NCBI RefSeq assembly: GCF_900156525.1
Contig: NZ_FTPS01000001.1
Span: 496,001-560,000 of the forward strand
Direction of reading: 5' to 3'
DNA: 64,000 nucleotides
Source of the DNA: Pontibaca methylaminivorans
Lineage (GTDB): Bacteria > Pseudomonadota > Alphaproteobacteria > Rhodobacterales > Rhodobacteraceae
Shown here: piece by piece, positions 20,711 through 29,935 of the stretch
Layout of the letters: each line of letters opens with the position of its first letter
How positions within the stretch are numbered: the first letter of the stretch is position 1
The notes under the pieces: model-generated
The model's input: the letters and a program-made list of their open reading frames with translations, nothing else
What the model was told of the DNA's origin: nothing
The model's database searches: none
Made by a program: the position numbers and the translations under genes

Positions 20711-22533
20711 TGTGCGGTATCGTCGGAATCCTGGGCAGGCACGAGGCCGCGCCCATCCTGGTCGAGGCGCTGAAGCGGCTGGAATACCGCGGCTATGACA
20801 GCGCCGGCATCGCCACGCTGAACGACGGTGCCCTCGACCGGCGGCGCGCGGTCGGCAAGCTTGCGAATCTGAGCGACCTGCTGGTGCACGAGCCGCTGCG
20901 GGGGAAATCGGGTATCGGCCATACCCGCTGGGCCACCCATGGCGCGCCCTCGGTCGCCAATGCCCACCCGCACCAGACCGGACCGGTCGCCGTGGTGCAT
21001 AACGGCATCATCGAGAACTATCGCGAGTTGCGGGCCGAACTTGTGGCAGAGGGTGCCGCGTTCGAGACCGAGACCGATACCGAGGTGGTGGCGCAATTGA
21101 CCGCATCGCACCTGCGGCAGGGTGACGAGCCGGTGCAGGCGGCCTTCCGCACGCTCGACCGGCTGGACGGGGCCTTTGCGCTTGCCTTCCTGTTCGAGGG
21201 TCACGACGACCTCATGGTGGTCGCGCGCCGCGGCTCGCCGCTGGCGATCGGCCATGGCGAGGGCGAAATCTATATCGGCAGCGACGCGATCGCGCTGGCG
21301 CGCATGACCAGCCGCGTCACCTACCTTGATGAAGGCGACCGCGCCGTGCTGACCCGCGAGGGCGCACGGATTTTCGACGCGCAGGGCATGCCGGTGGACC
21401 GCCCGGAAAAGACCATCGAAGCCTCCGCGACCAAGGCGCACAAGGGCGGCTACAAGCACTTCATGGCCAAGGAGATCGCGGAACAGCCGGTGGTCATCGC
21501 CGAAACCATCCGCTGCTACCTGCCAAGCGGGGGTGACATGATCGACCTCAAGGAGGCCGATCTCGATTTCAGCAAGGTCAGCCGGCTGACCATGGTCGGC
21601 TGCGGCACGGCTTATTATGCGTGCCTGACGGCGAAATACTGGTTCGAACAACTGGCGCGGCTGCCGGTCGAGATCGACGTGGCCTCGGAATTCCGCTATC
21701 GCGAGCCGCCGCTTCCCGAAGGCTCGCTCGCCCTGTTCGTGAGCCAGTCGGGCGAGACGGCCGATACGCTCGCCGCGCTGCGGTATTGCCGGGGCAAGGC
21801 CGACCACATCCTTTCGGTCATCAACGCAGCCGAAAGCACCATGGCGCGGGAAAGCGACATCGCCCTGCCGATCCATGCCGGGGCCGAGATCGGCGTCGCC
21901 TCGACCAAGGCCTTCACCTGCCAGTTGGTGGTGCTCCTGATCCTCGCGCTCAAGGCCGCGGCCGACCGTGGCACCATGAGCGCGGCGCAGATCGCCGAAC
22001 ACGTGGCGGCGCTGCGCAGCCTGCCGGGGGCGGTGAACTCGGCGCTCGAACAGAGCGAGGCGATCCGCAGGGTGGCCCGGCACCTGAGCGAGGCAAGCGA
22101 CGTGCTGTTCCTCGGGCGCGGCCTGATGTATCCGCTCGCGCTTGAAGGGGCGCTGAAACTTAAGGAAATCAGCTATATACATGCCGAAGGCTATGCGTCG
22201 GGAGAACTCAAGCACGGGCCGATCGCGCTCGTTGATACGGACCTTCCGATCGTGGTTCTGGCGCCGAGCGACGGGCTGTTCGACAAGACCATGTCGAACA
22301 TGCAGGAGGTGATCGCGCGCAAGGCGCGGGTGCTGCTGATCACGGACGAGGCGGGCGTGGCCGCGGCCGGCGGGGACGTCTGGTCCACCATCGCCATGCC
22401 GGCCATCCATCCGGCGCTCGCCCCGATCCTCTACGCAATTCCGGCACAGTTGCTGGCCTATCACACCGCCGTCGCCAAGGGCACCGACGTGGACCAGCCG
22501 CGCAACCTCGCGAAATCCGTGACCGTGGAATAG
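20710..22533 (+). CDS. glmS: glutamine-fructose-6-phosphate aminotransferase (isomerizing)
   Basis: 607-residue enzyme that makes glucosamine-6-phosphate from fructose-6-phosphate and glutamine. Cys2 (MCGIVGILG) is the N-terminal nucleophile of the glutaminase domain, with the supporting GHTRWATHG (about 71-79). Two SIS domains follow: SQSGETADTLAALR in the first and KHGPIALVD in the second. The C-terminus LAKSVTVE is the family hallmark. The ATG overlaps the glmU stop by one base. GlmS and GlmU act in the same pathway, which explains the pairing. Confidence 0.98.
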   Translation: MCGIVGILGRHEAAPILVEALKRLEYRGYDSAGIATLNDGALDRRRAVGKLANLSDLLVHEPLRGKSGIGHTRWATHGAPSVANAHPHQTGPVAVVHNGIIENYRELRAELVAEGAAFETETDTEVVAQLTASHLRQGDEPVQAAFRTLDRLDGAFALAFLFEGHDDLMVVARRGSPLAIGHGEGEIYIGSDAIALARMTSRVTYLDEGDRAVLTREGARIFDAQGMPVDRPEKTIEASATKAHKGGYKHFMAKEIAEQPVVIAETIRCYLPSGGDMIDLKEADLDFSKVSRLTMVGCGTAYYACLTAKYWFEQLARLPVEIDVASEFRYREPPLPEGSLALFVSQSGETADTLAALRYCRGKADHILSVINAAESTMARESDIALPIHAGAEIGVASTKAFTCQLVVLLILALKAAADRGTMSAAQIAEHVAALRSLPGAVNSALEQSEAIRRVARHLSEASDVLFLGRGLMYPLALEGALKLKEISYIHAEGYASGELKHGPIALVDTDLPIVVLAPSDGLFDKTMSNMQEVIARKARVLLITDEAGVAAAGGDVWSTIAMPAIHPALAPILYAIPAQLLAYHTAVAKGTDVDQPRNLAKSVTVE

Positions 22534-22566
22534 TCGCGGCGGGATCGGCCGGAGCGATCAGAGCGG

Positions 22567-23007
22567 TCAGCCGCCGGCGGTCACGTCGAGCTCCACGAGA
22601 TCGCCGGGCGACACGCCGAGCTTCTGCATCGCCTCGAGCGATATCCGGCTCCCGGCGCTTGCGGCGCCCGGAATCGGGATCAGCGTGACCTCGGCGCTCC
22701 CGCCGGTCCTGACGGCGCTGAGCCTGCCGGGCATTTCGCTTTTCACCAGCGGCGTTTCCAGCCACAGCCCGCCGCGCGCCGGATCGCCAAGGCTGGCGAT
22801 GGTGCGCTGCGTCTGGCCGCTGGCAAGCACCGCGCCCGCCGTCTCCGTATCGTTCGCGTCCGCGCCGCGTTCCGAAACGGCCCCGGCCCCGGTCCCGGTC
22901 CCGGTCGCATCCGCATCAGCGGCCCCGGCCGCATCCGGGGACTCGGCGCCGTTCCACGCCGCGCAGCCCATGAGCAGGATCGGAAAGGCGAAATGTGCGA
23001 GTTTCAT
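22567..23007 (-). CDS. putative lipoprotein with variable Gly-Thr linker
   Basis: 146-residue protein with a lipobox (LLMGC, Cys15), then a low-complexity Ala/Asp/Gly/Thr stretch (about residues 24-57) containing a Thr-Gly/Ala-Gly repeat, and a compact C-terminal part with TIASLGDPARGGLWLETPLV and AGSRISLEAMQKLGVSPG. Similar small proteins in Rhodobacteraceae are sometimes labelled D-galactarate dehydratase, but nothing here supports that enzymatic name: the protein is far too short and is exported. Convergent with glmS and divergent from moaA. Confidence 0.75.
   Translation of the reverse strand: MKLAHFAFPILLMGCAAWNGAESPDAAGAADADATGTGTGAGAVSERGADANDTETAGAVLASGQTQRTIASLGDPARGGLWLETPLVKSEMPGRLSAVRTGGSAEVTLIPIPGAASAGSRISLEAMQKLGVSPGDLVELDVTAGG
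22881..22904 (+). repeat. hexanucleotide tandem repeat in a lipoprotein gene
   Basis: Four imperfect tandem hexamers (CCCCGG twice, then TCCCGG twice) inside the lipoprotein gene at 22567-23007, encoding on the minus strand an alternating Thr/Ala-Gly linker. Copy-number change would stay in frame and alter linker length only. Confidence 0.65.
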
Positions 23008-23085
23008 CGGATATGTCTCACTGTTTCACAATGTTTTGCGACGGCCCTCTTGTAGATGCGCAGGGCGAGTATTACCACATGCAGC

Positions 23086-24111
23086 ATGAACGCTCCTTTT
23101 TCCAGTCCGGCCCCGCTGACCGATCCTTTTGCGCGCCCGATCACCTATCTGCGCGTTTCGGTCACCGATCGCTGCGATTTCCGCTGCGTCTATTGCATGT
23201 CCGAGCACATGACCTTCCTGCCCAAGAAGGAACTTCTGACGCTCGAGGAACTCGATCGCATGTGCAGCGCCTTCATCGCGCTCGGGGTCGAAAAGCTGCG
23301 CATCACCGGGGGCGAACCGCTGGTGCGGCGGGGGATCATGTCCTTTTTCGATGCCATGTCGCGCCATCTGGACAGCGGCGCGCTGCGCGAACTCACGCTG
23401 ACGACCAACGGATCACAGCTTGAACGCTTCGCGGGCGATCTTGCCGCCGCCGGGGTGCGCCGCGTCAATATCTCGCTCGACACGCTCGACGAGGCGAAAT
23501 TCGCCGAGATCACCCGATGGGGGCGCCTGTCCCAGGTGCTGCGCGGTATCGACGCGGCACAGAAGGCGGGGCTGCGGGTCAAGATCAACACGGTCGCGCT
23601 GCGGGGTGTGAACGAGGACGACCTTCCCCGTCTAACCGAATGGTGCGCGAGCCGCGACATGGACCTGACCTGGATCGAGGTCATGCCCATGGGAGACATC
23701 GGCAACGAGGACCGGCTTGGCCAGTATTGGGCGCTCGACGATCTGCGCCGCAAATACGAGGCCGCCTATACGGTCACCGACCTTGCCGAGCGCACCGGCG
23801 GCCCGGCGCATTACGTGCGGCTCGAGGAAACCGGCCAGAAGATCGGTTTCATCACGCCGCTCACCCACAATTTCTGCGAAAGCTGCAACCGCGTGCGCCT
23901 GACCTGCGTGGGCGAACTGTTCATGTGTCTCGGGCAGGAAGATCGCGCCGACCTGCGCGGCCCGCTGCGCAACCACCCGGACAGCGACGCGCCGCTCAGG
24001 GCCGCGATCCGCGCGGCGATCGCGCGCAAGCCCAAGGGGCATGATTTCGACTATTCGCGCCAGCGCCTCGACGGGCAGATGTCGCGCCACATGAGCCATA
24101 CGGGCGGCTGA
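23086..24111 (+). CDS. moaA: GTP 3',8-cyclase (molybdenum cofactor biosynthesis protein A)
   Basis: 341-residue radical SAM enzyme that starts molybdopterin synthesis from GTP. The SAM cluster cysteines are C30, C34 and C37 ([11 protein letters not shown]). The C-terminal cluster that binds GTP uses the cysteines in [11 protein letters not shown] and a later one in FMCLGQ (about residues 264-283). The C-terminal Gly-Gly, needed in MoaA, is present (SHTGG). An in-frame ATG at 23056 would add ten residues unlike the family, so 23086 is preferred though its ribosome site is weak. It overlaps waaA by one base. No other moa gene is present here. Confidence 0.95.
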   Translation: MNAPFSSPAPLTDPFARPITYLRVSVTDRCDFRCVYCMSEHMTFLPKKELLTLEELDRMCSAFIALGVEKLRITGGEPLVRRGIMSFFDAMSRHLDSGALRELTLTTNGSQLERFAGDLAAAGVRRVNISLDTLDEAKFAEITRWGRLSQVLRGIDAAQKAGLRVKINTVALRGVNEDDLPRLTEWCASRDMDLTWIEVMPMGDIGNEDRLGQYWALDDLRRKYEAAYTVTDLAERTGGPAHYVRLEETGQKIGFITPLTHNFCESCNRVRLTCVGELFMCLGQEDRADLRGPLRNHPDSDAPLRAAIRAAIARKPKGHDFDYSRQRLDGQMSRHMSHTGG

Positions 24112-25421
24112 TGGCACAGCGGCCCGGGGCGCCGACCGCGCTGTTCCGGTTCTATCGTGCCGCAAGCACCGCCCTTGCCCCGCTTGCCTTCGCCATCGCC
24201 TCGCGCAAGCTGCGCCGGCACGGCGTCACAGCCACGCGGCAGCGCGAGCGGCTGGGCCATGCCACCCTGCCCCGTTCCTCGGGACGCCTGATCTGGTTCC
24301 ATGCGGCCAGCGTCGGGGAAAGCCTTTCGGTGCTGACGCTGATCGCCCGCATGGGCGCGCGCCTTCCCGATGCGGAGTTCCTTGTCACTTCGGGCACCGC
24401 GACCTCGGCGCGGCTGATCAATGAGCGCCTGCCGCCGCGCTGCCGGCACCAGTTCGCCCCGCTCGACGCGCCCCGGATCGTGGCGCGGTTTCTCGATCAC
24501 TGGCGCCCGGATGCGGGCATCTTCGTCGAAAGCGAACTCTGGCCGGTGATGCTCGCGGCGGCAGGCGCGCGGGGCATTCCGCTTGCGCTGCTGAATGCGC
24601 GGCTGTCGCCCCGCTCCGCCGCGCGCTGGCAGCGCCACCCTGAGACGGCGCGGTTCGTGCTTGGCCATTTCGCACTGATCCTGACCCAGAACCGCGACAG
24701 CGCCACGCGGCTTGCGGCCATGCAGGCGCCGCCCGAACGGCTGCGCGAGGGCAGCAACCTCAAGGCGCTCTCGGCCCCGCTGCCGGTCGATCACGGGGCG
24801 CTCGACACGCTTCGCGCCGCGCTTGGTTCCCGGCCCCACTGGCTGGCAAGCTCGACCCACGAGGGCGAGGAAAGGATCGTGCTGGCCGCCGCGCAGGAAC
24901 TTCTGCGCAGCCACCCGGATCTGTGCCTGCTGCTCATGCCCCGCCACCCCGAGCGCGGCGATACGGTCGAGGCACAGATCCGGGCCGCCGGGCTCACCTG
25001 CACCCGCCGCAGCCGGGGCGAGCTGCCGGGGGAAGCGCAGGTTTACCTTGCCGATACGCTTGGCGAAACGGGCACCTTCTATGCGCTTTGCCCGCGCGTG
25101 TTCCTGGGCGGCTCGCTGCTGCCGATCGGCGGGCACAACCCGTTCGAGCCCGCACAGGCCGGGGCCGCGATCGCGAGCGGCCCGCATGTGGCGAATTTCG
25201 CCGAGACCTACGGCGCGCTTGCCGATTGCGGCGCCGCACGCATGGTGCGCGACGGCGACGAGCTTGCGCAGGTGATCGGCACCTGGCTGGACCGGCCGCA
25301 GGATCTTTCCGCCGCGCGCGGGGCCGCCACCCGTTTTGCCGCCGCGCGGGCAGAGGAACTCGACACGGTGGCCGAACGGCTCTGCGCCGCGCTCGGCCTC
25401 GATGCGCGCCCCGCGCCCTAG
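24111..25421 (+). CDS. waaA: 3-deoxy-D-manno-octulosonic acid (Kdo) transferase
   Basis: 436-residue inner-membrane-associated glycosyltransferase (kdtA) adding Kdo to lipid IVA. The N-terminal hydrophobic segment (about residues 12-28) would anchor it. The Glycos_transf_N signature [13 protein letters not shown] (about 61-73) and [12 protein letters not shown] follow, then [10 protein letters not shown]. The C-terminal nucleotide-sugar domain shows [21 protein letters not shown] (in two parts, about 329-349). The ATG overlaps the moaA stop by one base. Its TAG stop lies within the same CTAG tetranucleotide as the pntB stop on the other strand. Confidence 0.93.
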   Translation: MAQRPGAPTALFRFYRAASTALAPLAFAIASRKLRRHGVTATRQRERLGHATLPRSSGRLIWFHAASVGESLSVLTLIARMGARLPDAEFLVTSGTATSARLINERLPPRCRHQFAPLDAPRIVARFLDHWRPDAGIFVESELWPVMLAAAGARGIPLALLNARLSPRSAARWQRHPETARFVLGHFALILTQNRDSATRLAAMQAPPERLREGSNLKALSAPLPVDHGALDTLRAALGSRPHWLASSTHEGEERIVLAAAQELLRSHPDLCLLLMPRHPERGDTVEAQIRAAGLTCTRRSRGELPGEAQVYLADTLGETGTFYALCPRVFLGGSLLPIGGHNPFEPAQAGAAIASGPHVANFAETYGALADCGAARMVRDGDELAQVIGTWLDRPQDLSAARGAATRFAAARAEELDTVAERLCAALGLDARPAP

Positions 25422-26863
25422 TCGATGAGCGGCAGGAGCTTGTTGATGCTGTCCTTGGCGTCGCCGTAGAACATGCGCGTGTTGTCGCGGTAGAACAGCG
25501 GGTTCTCGATCCCGGAATAGCCGGTGCCCTGCCCGCGCTTGCAGACAAAGACCTGTCCGGCCTTCCAGACCTCGACCACCGGCATGCCGGCAATCGGGCT
25601 GTCCGGATCCTCGGCCGCGGCCGGGTTCACCGTATCGTTGCTGCCGATCACGATGGCCACATCGGTTTCGGGAAAGTCGGCGTTGATCTCGTCCATTTCG
25701 AGCACGATGTCATAGGGCACCCGCGCCTCGGCCAGCAGCACGTTCATGTGCCCCGGGAGCCGCCCGGCGACCGGGTGGATGGCAAAGCGGACCTCCTTGC
25801 CGGCGGCGCGCAGCTTGGTGACAAGCTCGCTCACCGCGTTCTGGGCCTGGGCGACGGCCATGCCGTAACCGGGAACGATGATGATGCTGTTCGCCTCGTT
25901 CAGCGTCTCGGCCACCGCGCCGGCCTCGATCGCGACCATCTCGCCCTCGACCTCGGCCGCGGCGGCCGAGGTGCCGCCAAAGCCGCCGAGGATCACGTTG
26001 ACGAACTTGCGGTTCATCGCCTTGCACATGATGTAGGACAGGATCGCCCCGGACGAGCCGACCAGCGCCCCGGTGACGATCAGCAGATCGTTCCCGAGCG
26101 TGAACCCGGTCGCCGCCGCCGCCCAGCCCGAATAGCTGTTCAGCATCGAGATCACCACCGGCATGTCGGCACCGCCGATGCCCATGATCAGGTGCCAGCC
26201 GATGAACCCCGCGATCAGCGTCACCAGCACCATGGTCCAGATGCCGGCACCCCAGAAATACAGCAGGCCGAGGATCAGCGCGAGGATCGCCAGACCAAGG
26301 TTCAGCATATGCCCGCCGGGCAGTTGGCGGGGCTTGCTCGCGATGCGCCCGGCCAGCTTGCCGAAGGCCACGATGGACCCGGTGAAGGTGACCGCGCCGA
26401 TGAAGATGCCGAGGAACACCTCGACCTTCAGCACCGCGATTTCCGCGGCATCCTTGAGCCAGAGCCGCGTCTCGAAGCCGGTCAGCCCCTCCACGACCGA
26501 GAAATCCCCGGTCGCCTTCAGCGCCGTCACATGACTCAGCATGATGTCGGCATTGAGCCCGATGAACACCGCCGCGAGCCCGACGAAACTGTGCAGGGCG
26601 GCGATCAGTTGGGGCATTTCGGTCATCTGCACGCGCTTGGCGATCACCCAGCCGGCGGCCGCGCCGATCGCCGCCGCGATCAGGATCAGCCACAGGTGGC
26701 GCACACCGGGGCCGAACACGGTGGCAAGCACGGCGATGGCCATGCCGATGATGCCATACCAGACCGCGCGCTTGGCGCTTTCCTGGTTCGAAAGTCCGCC
26801 CAGCGACAGGATGAACAGCACGGTGGCGGCGATATAGGCGGCGGAAGCCAGTCCGAGGCTCAT
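25418..26863 (-). CDS. pntB: NAD(P) transhydrogenase subunit beta
   Basis: 481-residue membrane subunit of proton-translocating transhydrogenase, which uses the proton gradient to reduce NADP+ with NADH. The first 260 residues contain about nine transmembrane helices, and the rest is the NADP(H)-binding domain III with [13 protein letters not shown] (about 338-350), [18 protein letters not shown] and [11 protein letters not shown]. It follows pntA by 13 bases. Converges on waaA with a 4-base overlap of the two ends. Confidence 0.97.
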   Translation of the reverse strand: MSLGLASAAYIAATVLFILSLGGLSNQESAKRAVWYGIIGMAIAVLATVFGPGVRHLWLILIAAAIGAAAGWVIAKRVQMTEMPQLIAALHSFVGLAAVFIGLNADIMLSHVTALKATGDFSVVEGLTGFETRLWLKDAAEIAVLKVEVFLGIFIGAVTFTGSIVAFGKLAGRIASKPRQLPGGHMLNLGLAILALILGLLYFWGAGIWTMVLVTLIAGFIGWHLIMGIGGADMPVVISMLNSYSGWAAAATGFTLGNDLLIVTGALVGSSGAILSYIMCKAMNRKFVNVILGGFGGTSAAAAEVEGEMVAIEAGAVAETLNEANSIIIVPGYGMAVAQAQNAVSELVTKLRAAGKEVRFAIHPVAGRLPGHMNVLLAEARVPYDIVLEMDEINADFPETDVAIVIGSNDTVNPAAAEDPDSPIAGMPVVEVWKAGQVFVCKRGQGTGYSGIENPLFYRDNTRMFYGDAKDSINKLLPLID

Positions 26864-26876
26864 GGTGCGGCCCTCC

Positions 26877-28451
26877 TCACGACTTCTGGAACATGGCGAG
26901 CATCCGGCGCGTGACCAGGAAACCGCCGACGATATTGATCGACGCGATCAGCACCGAAACGAATGCAAGGATCACCACCAGCCAGTTGCCGGCGCCGATC
27001 TGCAGCAGCGCACCGACGATGATGATCCCCGAAATCGCGTTGGTGACCGACATGAGCGGCGTATGCAGCGCATGGGCCACGTTCCAGATCACCTGGAAGC
27101 CGATGAAGCAGCCGAGCACGAAAACGATGAAATGCTCCATGAAGCTCGCCGGCGCGAAGGCCCCGACCAAAAGCACGAGCACCGCCCCCGCGGCCAGCAG
27201 CGCGACCTGCTGACGGGTCGCCTTGCGGAAGGCCGCGACCTCCTGCGCGCGCTTTTCCTCGCGGGTCAGTTCGCGCGGCGCCTCCTGCGGGGGCCGGGCG
27301 GCGATCGCCTGCACCTTGGGCGGCGGCGGCGGATAGGTCACCTCGCCGTCATGGGCAATGGTGGCGCCACGGATCACGTCGTCTTCCATGTCGTGAGTGA
27401 TGCGCCCGTCCTTGTCCGGCGTAAGATCGGCCAGCATGTGCCTGATATTCGTCGCGAAAAGCGTGCTTGCCTGGTTCGCCATACGGCTCGGGAAATCCGT
27501 ATAGCCGATGATCGTCACCCCGTTTTCGGTGGTGATCTTCTGGTCGGGGACGGTCAGCTTGCAGTTGCCGCCCCGCTCGGCCGCGAGGTCGACGATCACG
27601 CTGCCGGGCTTCATCGCCGCCACCATGTCCTCGGTCCAGAGTTCGGGCGCCTCGCGGTTCGGGATCAGCGCCGTGGTGATGACGATATCCACATCCGGCG
27701 CAAGCTCGCGGAACTTCGCAAGCTGCGCCTCGCGGAATTCGGGGCTCGAGGGCGCGGCATAGCCGCCGGTGCCGGCACCATCCGCCTGTTCGCCCCTGAA
27801 ATCGAGATAGACGAATTCGGCCCCCATGGATTCGACCTGTTCGGCCACCTCCGGGCGCACGTCGAAGGCCAGCGTGACCGCGCCGAGGCTGGTCGCCGTG
27901 CCGATCGCGGCAAGCCCCGCCACCCCGGCGCCGATCACCAGCACCCGGGCCGGGGGCACCTTGCCCGCCGCCGTCACCTGCCCGGTAAAGAAGCGCCCGA
28001 AATTGTTGCCGGCCTCGATCACCGCGCGATAGCCGGCGATATTGGCCATGGAGGACAGCACGTCCATCTTCTGCGCGCGGGAGATCCGCGGCACCATGTC
28101 CATGGCAATCACGGTCGCGCCGCGCTCGGCGGCCTGCTTCATCAGCGCCTCGTTCGCCGTCGGATAGAACAGCGAAATCAGCGTCTGCCCCTCGCGCAGG
28201 CGGGCGATTTCATCCTCGTCCGGCGGGCGCACCTGCGTGACCACATCGGCGGCGGCCACGAGCGCCCCGGCGTTCTCGGCGATCTCGACCCCGGCCTCGG
28301 CATAGGCCGCATCGGTAAAGCCGGCGGCCGCCCCGGCGCCGGTTTCGATCATGCAGTCATGTCCGAGTTTCTGAAGCTGGCGGGCACTTTCGGGCGTCAT
28401 CGCCACGCGCGCCTCGCCGGGCCGGGTTTCCTTCGGTGCGGCAATCTTCAT
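26877..28451 (-). CDS. pntA: NAD(P) transhydrogenase subunit alpha
   Basis: 524-residue fused alpha subunit: NAD(H)-binding domain I (about 1-385) with the dinucleotide fold in [17 protein letters not shown], then a proline-rich hinge with five consecutive prolines (about residue 365), a basic linker, and four hydrophobic helices at the C-terminus (about 418-520). This is the E. coli-like one-piece form rather than the split alpha1/alpha2 form known from some alphaproteobacteria such as Rhodospirillum. No strong promoter was recognised in the 190 bases upstream. Confidence 0.96.
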   Translation of the reverse strand: MKIAAPKETRPGEARVAMTPESARQLQKLGHDCMIETGAGAAAGFTDAAYAEAGVEIAENAGALVAAADVVTQVRPPDEDEIARLREGQTLISLFYPTANEALMKQAAERGATVIAMDMVPRISRAQKMDVLSSMANIAGYRAVIEAGNNFGRFFTGQVTAAGKVPPARVLVIGAGVAGLAAIGTATSLGAVTLAFDVRPEVAEQVESMGAEFVYLDFRGEQADGAGTGGYAAPSSPEFREAQLAKFRELAPDVDIVITTALIPNREAPELWTEDMVAAMKPGSVIVDLAAERGGNCKLTVPDQKITTENGVTIIGYTDFPSRMANQASTLFATNIRHMLADLTPDKDGRITHDMEDDVIRGATIAHDGEVTYPPPPPKVQAIAARPPQEAPRELTREEKRAQEVAAFRKATRQQVALLAAGAVLVLLVGAFAPASFMEHFIVFVLGCFIGFQVIWNVAHALHTPLMSVTNAISGIIIVGALLQIGAGNWLVVILAFVSVLIASINIVGGFLVTRRMLAMFQKS

Positions 28452-28642
28452 CGGTCTGCCCCCTTTTCCTTCGTCATGTGCTGCGGGTCGCAGCGAGCGC
28501 GAATTGGAGAATCAGTAGCGCGTGAACGGCCACGCCACAAGCAAAGCCGCGGAATCACGACAAGATCGGGACAATTTACCGGCCCCTTCCGGGCGGGATT
28601 TCCCGTATGAAAAAGCGGTTTTTCCCGGATTTCGGGCGAAAC

Positions 28643-29419
28643 TCAGGCGATCCGCTCGATCGCCGCGGGCCGGCGCGCCGTCACCCAGGCTCGGGCGGCC
28701 TCGCCAAAGGCCCGGAACAGCGGCCGCGACACCGGGTCGTTCGCGGCGTTCCATTCGGGGTGCCACTGCACGCCCAGCGCAAAGCCGGCAGCATCGCGGA
28801 TGTGGATCGCCTCGGGGGTGCCGTCGCCCGCAACCCCGTCCACCGATACCCGCTCGCCCGCGCGTTTGATCCCCTGCCCGTGCAGCGAATTGGTCATGAC
28901 CTCGGTCCGGCCGAACAGACGGTGAAACACGCTGCCCTCGGTAAAGGTCACGGGATGGCGCAGGGCGAAACGCTCCTCGAGCGTCCCTTCGGGGGGCATC
29001 CGGTGGTTCATCCGCCCCGGCAGGTCGCGGATCTCGGGGTGGAGCGAGCCGCCCATGGCCACGTTCATTTCCTGAAAGCCCCGGCAGATGCCGAACACCG
29101 GCTGTCCGCGCTCGACGCAGGCGCGCACCAAAGGCAGCGTCACCGCATCGCGGGCACGGTCAAAACTGCCGTGCGCCTCGGTCGCGCTCTCGCCGTATTC
29201 CTCGGGGTGGACGTTGGGGCGCCCCCCGGTCAGCAGGAAGGCATCGCAGGTCGCCAGCAGTTCCTTGGTCGAGACGAAACGCGGATCGGCGGGGATGATC
29301 AGCGGGATGCAGTCGGCCACCGCCGCCACCGCCTCGGAATTGATGGTTCCGCCCGCGTGAACGGGATATTCGTCGTTCTCGAGATAGGAATTGCTGATGA
29401 TACCGACAACGGGACGCAT
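28643..29419 (-). CDS. gamma-glutamyl-gamma-aminobutyrate hydrolase-like (peptidase C26)
   Basis: 258-residue class I glutamine amidotransferase-like hydrolase of the PuuD type. The nucleophile is Cys112 in VFGICRGFQEMN; the rest of the triad is His220 and Glu222 in GVQWHPEWN. The substrate is probably a gamma-glutamyl compound, but no polyamine pathway gene is adjacent to narrow it down. The start ATG at 29419 has AAAGG at 7 bases; an ATG at 29440 preceded by AGGA is an alternative, adding seven residues. It stands alone, downstream of the small membrane protein gene on the same strand. Confidence 0.87.
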   Translation of the reverse strand: MRPVVGIISNSYLENDEYPVHAGGTINSEAVAAVADCIPLIIPADPRFVSTKELLATCDAFLLTGGRPNVHPEEYGESATEAHGSFDRARDAVTLPLVRACVERGQPVFGICRGFQEMNVAMGGSLHPEIRDLPGRMNHRMPPEGTLEERFALRHPVTFTEGSVFHRLFGRTEVMTNSLHGQGIKRAGERVSVDGVAGDGTPEAIHIRDAAGFALGVQWHPEWNAANDPVSRPLFRAFGEAARAWVTARRPAAIERIA

Positions 29420-29545
29420 GACCGGGCCTTTCTGGTTCATGCATCCTGAGATAATGCCTTGGACGACGGGAATAAACACCCCTCTTGGTGCGCGCGCCCA
29501 TCCACCGGCGGCGCGTGACCCGCGCCGGGCGTGTTAGCAGGCGCG

Positions 29546-29818
29546 TTATTCGGTGGCCGGCGCTTCCCGGGTCGCGTCCTCGCCCTCGGTCGCGGGCGCG
29601 CCCGTATCGCCCCCTTCGCCGGCGCCTTCGGGGGCGGCCATCTCCTCGCTGGTGGTGGTGCCGGGTTCGGTATCGGCGGCCTCGTTCTCGGCCTTGGGCC
29701 CGGCGACGAGCCAGACCGCGAGCAGGAGCATCAGCAGGATGATCCCCAGCGCCATGCCGATCAGTGACCAGCGATGGCGGCGGGCCTGTTTCTCGACGTT
29801 GGTTCTGGGTGCGGACAT
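29546..29818 (-). CDS. small single-pass membrane protein, hypothetical
   Basis: 90-residue protein: basic N-terminus (KQARRHRW), one transmembrane helix (about residues 18-41, IGMALGIILLMLLLAVWLVAG) and a periplasmic tail of about 45 residues very rich in Glu, Ala, Gly and Thr, with no aromatic residue, so probably unstructured. Nothing suggests an enzyme. GGAGGG precedes the ATG. Divergent from pepN, sharing the 117-base promoter region. Confidence 0.7.
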   Translation of the reverse strand: MSAPRTNVEKQARRHRWSLIGMALGIILLMLLLAVWLVAGPKAENEAADTEPGTTTSEEMAAPEGAGEGGDTGAPATEGEDATREAPATE

Positions 29819-29935
29819 GAGGCGCCCTCCTTGTCGATCGTTCGGTCGGATGCGGTCCCGTGCGGATGGTTGCGCAGCACCGGCTACGGACTTAACGTCT
29901 GCGGATTCGGATTTGTTCCATGGCGGAGAAGATCA

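Noticed and set aside
20482-22464. 660-codon open frame opposite glmS
   Set aside because: Shadow frame of a well-conserved gene on the other strand.
22567-23007. D-galactarate dehydratase label for the small lipoprotein
   Set aside because: The protein is about 146 residues with a lipobox; real galactarate dehydratase is over 500 residues and cytoplasmic. The label, seen in some genomes, appears to be an annotation error.
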